Assembly (NCBI RefSeq): GCF_002284575.1
Contig: NZ_NPKJ01000041.1
Coordinates: 62,431-126,430 of the forward strand
Length of the DNA stretch: 64,000 nt
Direction: 5' to 3'
DNA from: Mesorhizobium temperatum
GTDB lineage: Bacteria > Pseudomonadota > Alphaproteobacteria > Rhizobiales > Rhizobiaceae
The translations under genes and the position numbers were made by a program. Below are positions 57,644 to 64,000 of the stretch, one piece after another (position 1 is the first letter of the stretch; every line of letters starts with the position of its first letter). Below the pieces are notes generated by a model, which had not been told where the DNA came from, made no database searches, and saw only the letters and a program-made list of their open reading frames with translations.

Positions 57644-60100
57644 ATGGCTGGACCAGGCCGCGGCGCGGACAAGAGCGAGGGCGCGACCACAAGCGTCAGC
57701 GAACGATCGCTGTTTGCCGACGTTCCCCACGCCGAGCCGCTACCCGTTTCGCTGCCTGCGTCGCACCCGGGCATTCAGCCTCTTTCGCCGGACCGCGCCG
57801 CGCCAACACCGGCTCCAACACCCGGGCCTGTCATTCGTTTCCGCCGACAGCTCAGCCATCTTTCACCATCCGGTATCCGCAACAGCGTGGCCTCGGCAGC
57901 CGGCCTGGAACTAGACCGCGGCGTCGCCTTCCTGCTGGTGCCGGTTTTTCTGGCATGCGGGGTGATCGTCTATTTTTCGCTTGCAGTTGAACCGGACTTT
58001 GCGCAGCCCATTGCCGTCGTGGTCCTCACGGCATTGTGTGCGGCGGTGACGCGCTCATGGCGCAAAACGCATCTGTGCTTCATGGCAGCGTTGCTGTGCG
58101 CACTCGGTGTACTCGCCGCCAAGGTTGAAACCTGGCGCGTGGGAACGCAGATGCTCGGTTCGGAAATCCAGACCCAGCTCACCGGCCGTGTCGTTAGGCT
58201 CGATCAGATGGCGAACGGCCGGATCAGGCTGACCATCGACGTGATGTCGACCGCCCGGCCGACACTGCGTTATGCGCCGGAACGTGTCAGGGTTTCGGCA
58301 CGCAAAATTCCCGCTGAGATGACTTCAGGCTCGGTGGCAACCGGCTATGTGAGGCTTCTGCCTCCGACTGGCCCGGTTAGGCCGGACAGTTATGACTTCT
58401 CCTTCGACAGCTATTTCGCCGGTATCGGTGCCAGTGGCTTTTTCCTCGGCAATCCGAAGATCGTCGTTTCCGAAGATGCACCGTTCGCCGCGCGCCTTTC
58501 TTCCTCGATCGAAAAAGCGCGCGAAACCATCGCCGACCATATCAGGGACAGCATCGGTGGTGCCGAGGGGGAGATTGCCGCCGCGCTGATCGTCGGCGTG
58601 CGTGCCGGCATTCCCGAAGAGATAAACGAATCGATGCGGCGCACCGGCATCTACCACATCATCTCCATTTCCGGCCTGCACATGGCCCTTGTCGCCGGCA
58701 CCATCATGGGATTGCTGCGCGGCGCCTTTGCGCTGGTCCCCGATTTTTCGTCGCGCCGGCCGGTCAAAAAATATGCGGCTGCTGCCGCACTCGTTTCCAT
58801 CGCTGCCTATCTGGTCTTTTCCGGTATCGTGGTAGCGGCTGAACGCAGCTTTATCATGCTGGCGGTAATGCTTGTCGCCGTGCTGTTCGACCGGGCGGCA
58901 CTTACCATGCGCAATCTGACGATTTCAGCCATCGCCGTCATCGTCGTGTCGCCGCACGAGGTGGTCGGCCCAAGCTTCCAGATGTCCTTCGCCGCGACCG
59001 CTGCTCTCGTGGGCGCCTATGCCGGCTGGTCCGACTATCGTGCCGACAAGGCCACGGCGCCGCCACAGCGACGGTCAACGATCGCTTTCGTCACGCGAAA
59101 ACTCGCCGCTGGGACAGGTACCATCGCAATGACCTCCATCATTGCCGGCAGCGCCACCGCGCTCTTCGCCATCTGGCACTTCCAGCGCGTCTCGCCGCTC
59201 AGCCTGTTCGCCAATCTGGCCGTCATGCCGATCGTCACGGTCGTCATGTTCCTGGCCGTCGTCAGCGCCTTGGCAATGCCGTTCGGCTTCGACGGCCCTT
59301 TCCTATACATGATGGGCAAGGGGCTGACGGCCATGATTGCAATATCGGGATGGATCTCCGAGCGGTCGCCGGTCGATGCAGTCGGACTGATCTCGTTGCA
59401 GTCGGTTCTGCTGGTGACGGTCGCCCTGGTCATCGCCACGATGGCGACGACATGGTTGCGGCTTGCGGCACTTCCCTTTGCGCTCGCCGGCCTGCTGACG
59501 ATTTCCGAGACGCGCACCCCCGACGTGCTGATTTCGGAAGATGCACATCTGGTGGCGCTGCCGATCGGCGGCGGCGAACTTGCCGTCAACCGGGTGCGTT
59601 CGAACGAATTCACCACCGACAACTGGAAACATGCGCTGGTTTCAGCGACCATTGTCGAGCCGGAGACATTCGAAAAAGGAGACGTGCGGTTCGATATCGC
59701 CGACCCGGCCGACCTGCCGCCGGGAGCACCCTTCTACTGCACTGCCGGCCTGTGCCTCGCCCGGCACCCGTCCGGCGCGATCATCGCGCTCGCCGACGAC
59801 CGCAAAACCGCACGGCCAGCCTGTGCCTTTGCGGATTTGATCGTCATCGACGATGCCACAGCCTATTACAATCCCTGCCGCAATCCGCTGGTTCTCGTCG
59901 TCACCAAACGGCAGCTCGCTCGCATGGGCAGTGCCGCCGTCTTCTTCGATCCGCTATCGGCGACGACGCGCGCAGAAATTCGCTTTGCCGTCAGACAGCC
60001 ATATAGGCCTTGGCATGAGCAGCGGAGATTTTCGCGCGAGGCAAGGGGCCTGCCGCCATACCGCAGGGCCGAGAGACCCAAAAAGCCTGCCGTTCAGTAA
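57644..60100 (+). CDS. comEC: ComEC/Rec2 family competence protein
   Basis: Polytopic membrane channel for DNA uptake; 818 residues. A long Pro-rich N-terminal segment (1-85) precedes the first helices. A DUF4131-like OB domain spans about 165-265, and the Competence domain follows with [20 protein letters not shown] near residue 330 and [19 protein letters not shown]. The C-terminal 180 residues are soluble but lack an HxHxDH metal motif, so no beta-lactamase-type nuclease is evident. The last 7 bases overlap the convergent lexA end. Confidence 0.9.
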   Translation: MAGPGRGADKSEGATTSVSERSLFADVPHAEPLPVSLPASHPGIQPLSPDRAAPTPAPTPGPVIRFRRQLSHLSPSGIRNSVASAAGLELDRGVAFLLVPVFLACGVIVYFSLAVEPDFAQPIAVVVLTALCAAVTRSWRKTHLCFMAALLCALGVLAAKVETWRVGTQMLGSEIQTQLTGRVVRLDQMANGRIRLTIDVMSTARPTLRYAPERVRVSARKIPAEMTSGSVATGYVRLLPPTGPVRPDSYDFSFDSYFAGIGASGFFLGNPKIVVSEDAPFAARLSSSIEKARETIADHIRDSIGGAEGEIAAALIVGVRAGIPEEINESMRRTGIYHIISISGLHMALVAGTIMGLLRGAFALVPDFSSRRPVKKYAAAAALVSIAAYLVFSGIVVAAERSFIMLAVMLVAVLFDRAALTMRNLTISAIAVIVVSPHEVVGPSFQMSFAATAALVGAYAGWSDYRADKATAPPQRRSTIAFVTRKLAAGTGTIAMTSIIAGSATALFAIWHFQRVSPLSLFANLAVMPIVTVVMFLAVVSALAMPFGFDGPFLYMMGKGLTAMIAISGWISERSPVDAVGLISLQSVLLVTVALVIATMATTWLRLAALPFALAGLLTISETRTPDVLISEDAHLVALPIGGGELAVNRVRSNEFTTDNWKHALVSATIVEPETFEKGDVRFDIADPADLPPGAPFYCTAGLCLARHPSGAIIALADDRKTARPACAFADLIVIDDATAYYNPCRNPLVLVVTKRQLARMGSAAVFFDPLSATTRAEIRFAVRQPYRPWHEQRRFSREARGLPPYRRAERPKKPAVQ

Positions 60101-60831
60101 CGCCGGATCAATCCGACGAGCTTGCCTTGCACCTTGACCCGGTCCGGCCCGAAGATGCGTGTCTCGTAGGCCGGATTGGCGGCTTCCAGTGCGATCGAGG
60201 CACCTTTGCGGCGGAACCGTTTCAGCGTCGCTTCTTCGTCGTCGACCAAGGCGACGATGATCTCGCCAGGCTGGGCGGTGTCGGCGTTGCGGATGATGAC
60301 CGTGTCGCCGTCGAAAATGCCGGCCTCGATCATCGAATCACCCTTGACCTCCAGCGCGTAGTGCGTGCCGCCGGTGATCATGTCCGGTGGTACCGAGATC
60401 GAATGCGTCTGGTGCTGGATGGCGTCGATCGGCACACCGGCAGCGATGCGGCCCATCACCGGTATGGAGATGGTGGCAACGACGTCGTCGTCATTGCCGG
60501 CCGCGGGCATGCGCGAAGGCGCCGGTTTGATCTGTCGTCCGAGGCTGCCCTGCCCAAGGCTGCCCTGAATGACGCTTGGCGAGAATTTGCGCGCCGCATT
60601 GAGGCCGGGCGCGATCGAATCGGGCAGGCGCAGCACCTCCAGCGCGCGGGCGCGGTTGGGCAGGCGGCGAATGAAACCGCGCTCCTCCAGTGCAGTGATC
60701 AGCCGATGGATCCCCGACTTCGAGGCGAGGTCGAGCGCTTCCTTCATCTCGTCGAACGAGGGCGGAATGCCGCTTTCCTTCAGCCGCTCGTGGATGAACA
60801 TCAGCAGTTCATGTTGTTTGCGTGTCAGCAT
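60094..60831 (-). CDS. lexA: SOS repressor LexA
   Basis: Represses DNA-damage genes and self-cleaves with RecA; 245 residues. The winged-helix N-terminus ([20 protein letters not shown], then [13 protein letters not shown]) is typical of the alphaproteobacterial branch. The cleavage site is Ala131-Gly132 in GRIAAGVP, with catalytic Ser166 in [11 protein letters not shown] and Lys204 in ATLKRF. The linker has a GSLGQGSLG repeat. ATG at 60831 was chosen because the family starts there. Two GTTC-N7-GTTC-type boxes lie upstream. Confidence 0.95.
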   Translation of the reverse strand: MLTRKQHELLMFIHERLKESGIPPSFDEMKEALDLASKSGIHRLITALEERGFIRRLPNRARALEVLRLPDSIAPGLNAARKFSPSVIQGSLGQGSLGRQIKPAPSRMPAAGNDDDVVATISIPVMGRIAAGVPIDAIQHQTHSISVPPDMITGGTHYALEVKGDSMIEAGIFDGDTVIIRNADTAQPGEIIVALVDDEEATLKRFRRKGASIALEAANPAYETRIFGPDRVKVQGKLVGLIRRY

Positions 60832-60880
60832 CGCGACCCCCAACAGAATCAGAAAAACAAACCCAGAACAAACACTATCT

Positions 60881-60937
60881 GTTCCAGTTGTGTTCCGCAA
60901 CCGTTTAAAATTTAATGAATGTGTTGACGTTTTGTTC
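60881..60937 (-). promoter_or_regulatory. LexA boxes upstream of lexA
   Basis: GTTC-N7-GTTC at 60881-60895 is a perfect alphaproteobacterial SOS box. A second, GTTG-N7-GTTC at 60923-60937, differs by one base. Both lie between lexA and the end of moeA, so lexA is probably autoregulated from tandem sites. Confidence 0.8.
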
Positions 60938-62141
60938 AGCGTAGCATCAGCACGCTGCACGCGGCGCCCGTCGCGGCTGGGGGAGCGAACGGCTCGCGCA
61001 CGATCAGCCCGTTGGCGTCGGCCAGCATTTTGAGCATCGAGGAATCCTGGATGCCGAACGGGGTCGCCAGCAGCGTGCCGGCTTCTTCGCTCACCACGGC
61101 GCGTACATAGTCCTGCCTGAGATCGTTGGCCGGCATGGCGGCGCCGAGCCGCGCCTGACGCATGTCCTGCCGGAAGGCGCGGCCGCCGAGCCGCGCAAGC
61201 AGCGGCTTCAGAAAGAGCTGCGTGCAGACCAGGCTCGCCACCGGATTGCCAGGCAGGCCGATGCAGCGGATGTCACCCAGCCGCCCGAACATCAGCGGCT
61301 TGCCGGGCCGCATGGCGATTTTCCAGAAATCGAGCGTCATGCCTTCGCCGGTCAGCACGTCATGGACCAAGTCATGGTCGCCGACCGAGGCGCCGCCCAG
61401 CGTGACGATGACGTCGGCGCCTGCGTCGACCGCTTGTTTCACCAGCGTGGCGATCGCCTCCTTGCGGTCGGGGGCGATTCCGAGATCGAGCGCGCTGGCG
61501 CCGACCGAGCGGGCCGCGGCGGCGACGCCATAGGCATTGGACGAGATGATCTGGTCGGGGCCAAGGTCGCTGCCCGGCGGCAGCAATTCGTCGCCGGTGG
61601 CGATGATGGCGACCAGCGGCCGTTTCACCACGCTGACTTGCGGGTGGTTGGCCGACGCCGCCAGCGACAATGCCGCTGGATCAAGCAGGCGGCCTTTCTC
61701 CAGCAGCACGTCGCCCTTCGAGAAATCGAGCCCGAGGCGGCGGATGTTGCGGCCTTCAACTGTCGACGCGGTCACTTCGATGCTGCCGCCGCCGAGGTCG
61801 CGGACATTCTCCTGGATGACGATGGTGTCGGCGCCTGCGGGAAGCGGCGCGCCGGTGAAGATGCGCACTGCCTGCGCCGGGCCGACTGTTCCGGCAAAGC
61901 CGCGTCCGGCCGGCGCCATGCCGATCACCGAAAGTCTTGCGGGCACGGACGCGACATCCTCGGCCCGCGCGGCAAAGCCGTCCATGGCGGACGCGTTGAA
62001 CGGCGGCTGGGTGCGAAGTGCTATGAGCGGCTCCGCCAGCACGCGGTCGGCGGCGTCCATCAGGGCGACGCTTTCAGCCTGCAAGGGCGCAGCATCCTCA
62101 AGCAGGCGCTCGAGCGCCTCGGCGACCGGAAGCAGTGCCAT
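60936..62141 (-). CDS. moeA: Molybdopterin molybdenumtransferase
   Basis: Inserts molybdate into adenylated molybdopterin; 401 residues. Hallmarks: [11 protein letters not shown] near the N-terminus, [64 protein letters not shown] and [15 protein letters not shown]. The start ATG at 62141 shares one base with the moaC stop (TAATG), so the two Mo-cofactor genes are coupled. Its last two bases touch the second LexA box. Confidence 0.95.
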   Translation of the reverse strand: MALLPVAEALERLLEDAAPLQAESVALMDAADRVLAEPLIALRTQPPFNASAMDGFAARAEDVASVPARLSVIGMAPAGRGFAGTVGPAQAVRIFTGAPLPAGADTIVIQENVRDLGGGSIEVTASTVEGRNIRRLGLDFSKGDVLLEKGRLLDPAALSLAASANHPQVSVVKRPLVAIIATGDELLPPGSDLGPDQIISSNAYGVAAAARSVGASALDLGIAPDRKEAIATLVKQAVDAGADVIVTLGGASVGDHDLVHDVLTGEGMTLDFWKIAMRPGKPLMFGRLGDIRCIGLPGNPVASLVCTQLFLKPLLARLGGRAFRQDMRQARLGAAMPANDLRQDYVRAVVSEEAGTLLATPFGIQDSSMLKMLADANGLIVREPFAPPAATGAACSVLMLR

Positions 62142-62638
62142 TATTGGCCTGCCTCTTGTGCGCCTACCTTGTAGTCGCCGGATTTGCCGCCGGTCTTTTC
62201 CACCAGCCTGATGCCCGAGATCACCATGGCGCGGTCGACCGCCTTGGCCATATCGTAGATGGTCAAGCAGGCGACCGAGACGGCGGTCAGCGCTTCCATC
62301 TCGACGCCGGTCCTGGCGGTGACGCGGGCCAGCGCCGTGACCTTCAGGCCGGGCAGCGCCGCGTCCGGTTCGATGTCAACGGATACCTTGGTCAACAGCA
62401 GCGGATGGCAGAGCGGGATCAGCTCATGCGTCCTCTTGGCCGCCATGATGCCGGCGATGCGCGCCGTGCCCAGCACGTCGCCTTTCTTGGCATCGCCGTC
62501 GAGAATCATCTTCAGCGTTTCGGGCCGCATTGAGACAAGACCTTCGGCGATTGCCGTGCGCGTCGTCTCCGCCTTGTCGCCGACATCGACCATATTGGCT
62601 TCGCCTTTCGCGCCAAGATGGGTGAGGGCGGCCGTCAT
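62141..62638 (-). CDS. moaC: Cyclic pyranopterin monophosphate synthase MoaC
   Basis: Converts the MoaA product into cyclic pyranopterin monophosphate in molybdenum-cofactor synthesis; 165 residues. [35 protein letters not shown] and [27 protein letters not shown] are the conserved blocks. The stop overlaps moeA by one base. A full double-hairpin repeat (62651-62753) separates it from trpC, so the moa/moe pair may be co-transcribed with trp genes or start from within the gap. Confidence 0.96.
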   Translation of the reverse strand: MTAALTHLGAKGEANMVDVGDKAETTRTAIAEGLVSMRPETLKMILDGDAKKGDVLGTARIAGIMAAKRTHELIPLCHPLLLTKVSVDIEPDAALPGLKVTALARVTARTGVEMEALTAVSVACLTIYDMAKAVDRAMVISGIRLVEKTGGKSGDYKVGAQEAGQ

Positions 62639-62650
62639 CGTCAGGTCACC

Positions 62651-62753
62651 TTAGAGCGACGTGCGTCCGTCTGGACGCGCAAAGTACGCTCCAATGCATT
62701 GAATCTATGCATCGTGCTCTCCGAAAATCGATTCCGATTTTCGGGCCGATGCA
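62651..62753 (+). repeat. Double-hairpin intergenic repeat, copy C
   Basis: Hairpin 1: outer TTAGAGCG (62651-62658) with CGCTCCAA (62687-62694), one mismatch on this strand that becomes a G-U on the other. The inner stem is GTGCGTCC with GGACGCGC (one G-U) around GTCT. Hairpin 2: outer TGCATCG (62708-62714) with CGATGCA (62747-62753), inner CCGAAAATCG (62721-62730) with CGATTTTCGG (62735-62744). Hairpin 2 overlaps the 3' end of trpC and encodes its last residues. Confidence 0.88.
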
Positions 62754-63556
62754 ATGGCGGGCGCCTTGCCCGTCAAAAGCAGGTGCGTCGCAGTGGCCAC
62801 GTCCTGTTGCCGCATCAGGCTCTCGCCGACGAGGAACGTACCGATGTCGCTCCGTTCCAGCCTGCGGCAGTCTTCGTGCGAGAAAATACCGCTCTCGCTG
62901 ACCAGCAGGCGGTCGGCCGGCACCATGGTCGCGAGCCGCTCCGAGGTCTCGATGCTGGTTTCGAACGTCCGGAGATTGCGGTTGTTGATGCCGATCAGCC
63001 GTGATGACAGTTTCAGCGCGCGTTCCGTCTCGGCCTCGTCATGCACCTCGACCAGCGCGTCCATGCCGAGCTCGAAAGCCGTCGTTTCGAGTTCGCTGGC
63101 CACGGCGTCATCGACGCTCGCCATGATGATCAGGATGGCGTCCGCGCCCCACGCGCGGGCTTCGAAAACCTGATAAGGCTCGAACAGAAAATCCTTGCGC
63201 AAAGCGGGCAATGTCACAGCATTGCGCGCATCGGTGAGGAATTCAGGCGCGCCCTGGAAGGACGGCGCGTCGGTCAGCACCGAAAGACAGGCGGCCCCCC
63301 CTTTCGCATAGGCTCTGGCCAGCGCTGGCGGATCGAAATCGGCGCGGATCAGGCCCTTGGACGGGCTCGCCTTCTTGATCTCGGCGATCAGCGCGAAGCT
63401 GCCGGATTTGCGCTTGGCTTCAAGAGCCGAGAGAAAGCCGCGCGCTGCATCGGTGTCCTTCGCCCGCGCCTTGATCTCGGCAAGCGGCACGCGCGCCTTC
63501 GCCGCGGCGATCTCGTCGCGCTTGTAGGCTTCAATCTTGCGCAGGATATCAGACAC
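62705..63556 (-). CDS. trpC: Indole-3-glycerol-phosphate synthase
   Basis: TIM-barrel enzyme of tryptophan synthesis; 283 residues. [80 protein letters not shown] and LLVSESGIF are the catalytic loops. The start is GTG at 63556, 4 bases after trpD. The C-terminal [15 protein letters not shown] is encoded by hairpin 2 of repeat copy C, so the natural end of the protein was probably extended by the repeat. Confidence 0.95.
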   Translation of the reverse strand: MSDILRKIEAYKRDEIAAAKARVPLAEIKARAKDTDAARGFLSALEAKRKSGSFALIAEIKKASPSKGLIRADFDPPALARAYAKGGAACLSVLTDAPSFQGAPEFLTDARNAVTLPALRKDFLFEPYQVFEARAWGADAILIIMASVDDAVASELETTAFELGMDALVEVHDEAETERALKLSSRLIGINNRNLRTFETSIETSERLATMVPADRLLVSESGIFSHEDCRRLERSDIGTFLVGESLMRQQDVATATHLLLTGKAPAIASARKSESIFGEHDA

Positions 63557-63560
63557 GGCT

Positions 63561-64000
63561 CTATCCGTTCGAAATCTCGACCAGCCGGTCGAGCACTTTC
63601 AACGCCTGGCCGCTGTCGATGGCTTGCGCCGCCGTCGCCATGCCGTCGGTAAGCGTCGTCGCCTTGCCCGCCACCACCAGTCCGGCGCCGGCGTTCATCA
63701 GCACCGTATCACGAAAGGCGCCGGCAGCGCCGCCCAGCATATCGCGCAGCGCCTGGGCGTTGTAGGCGGCGTCGCCGCCGCGCAACTCGTCCTTGGTGTG
63801 CCGTTTCAGCCCGACCGCTTCCGGGGTCAGCGTAAAGGTGCGGATCTCGCCGCCGACCAGTTCGGCCACTTGGGTTTCACCGGTGGTGGTGATCTCGTCA
63901 TAGCCGTCGCCATGGGCGACCCAGGCGTGGTCGGCGCCCAGTGCCTTCAGCGTTTCGGCCACCGGCATGATCCATTCCGGCAAGAAGACGCCGACCATTT
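63561..64000 (-). CDS. trpD: Anthranilate phosphoribosyltransferase (3' part only)
   Basis: Only the C-terminal 146 or so residues are in the window; the gene continues beyond base 64000, where its start must lie. The visible part ([35 protein letters not shown], then [17 protein letters not shown] and [15 protein letters not shown]) matches the C-terminal domain of TrpD, which transfers phosphoribose to anthranilate. It precedes trpC by 4 bases in a leftward trpDC-moaC-moeA arrangement. Confidence 0.93.
   Translation of the reverse strand, partial: MVGVFLPEWIMPVAETLKALGADHAWVAHGDGYDEITTTGETQVAELVGGEIRTFTLTPEAVGLKRHTKDELRGGDAAYNAQALRDMLGGAAGAFRDTVLMNAGAGLVVAGKATTLTDGMATAAQAIDSGQALKVLDRLVEISNG

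Noticed and set aside
60832..60960. N-terminal extension of LexA to 60960
   Set aside because: It would include the SOS box region and has no homology; all LexA features begin at MLTRKQ (60831).

Overview
This 64 kb window looks like chromosomal core sequence from a Rhizobiales alphaproteobacterium. Mesorhizobium or a close Phyllobacteriaceae relative fits best. The evidence is the GC-rich sequence, the glpR-glpD-glpSTPQUV-glpK glycerol locus known from rhizobia, the BA14K and EipB envelope proteins, the fused-style lpx/bam cluster that ends at gltA, the GTTC-N7-GTTC LexA boxes and rhizobial intergenic palindromes. No prophage, insertion sequence, CRISPR array, integrase or plasmid functions were seen. 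One tRNA gene is present (Lys, anticodon TTT).

Layout. 1-2216: an Anbu-type proteasome-like peptidase and a PLP-dependent decarboxylase. 2299-12507: glycerol uptake and catabolism, comprising a DeoR-type repressor, glycerol-3-phosphate dehydrogenase, an ABC transporter with two different ATPases, and glycerol kinase. 12545-17548: a BA14K repeat protein, tRNA-Lys, and a leftward pyrB-pyrC-plsY-dprA operon whose dihydroorotase-like member has lost its metal ligands. 17707-30666: housekeeping and poorly characterised genes, including AidB-like dehydrogenase, RuvX, gatC-GNAT-gatA, a frameshifted YdcF gene, serine dehydratase, a VWA/J-domain pair and a D,D-carboxypeptidase. 30883-38463: phasin, clpS-clpA, then a leftward ridA-GDPD-GNAT-HIT group, and EipB. 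38541-40819: a PlsC-like acyltransferase, DUF4031 and a LysE-type exporter.

40840-54576 is the classic growth super-cluster: rpsB-tsf, then pyrH-frr-uppS-cdsA-rseP-bamA-lpxD-fabZ-lpxA-lpxI-lpxB. It couples translation factors with isoprenoid carrier, phospholipid, outer-membrane assembly and lipid A synthesis. 54607-64000: leftward gltA and gltX, rightward comEC, then leftward trpD(partial)-trpC-moaC-moeA-lexA.

The strongest unexplained signal is a repeat of about 105 bp made of two consecutive hairpins. Three full copies lie at about 34935-35037, 50038-50141 and 62651-62753. The inner stems are nearly invariant, while the outer stems differ between copies but keep pairing, with compensatory changes. 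One copy encodes the last 15 residues of TrpC. Other notable signals are the asymmetric ATPase pair of the glycerol transporter, candidate operators in the glp and phasin promoters, and an rpsB leader with two mutually exclusive pairings.
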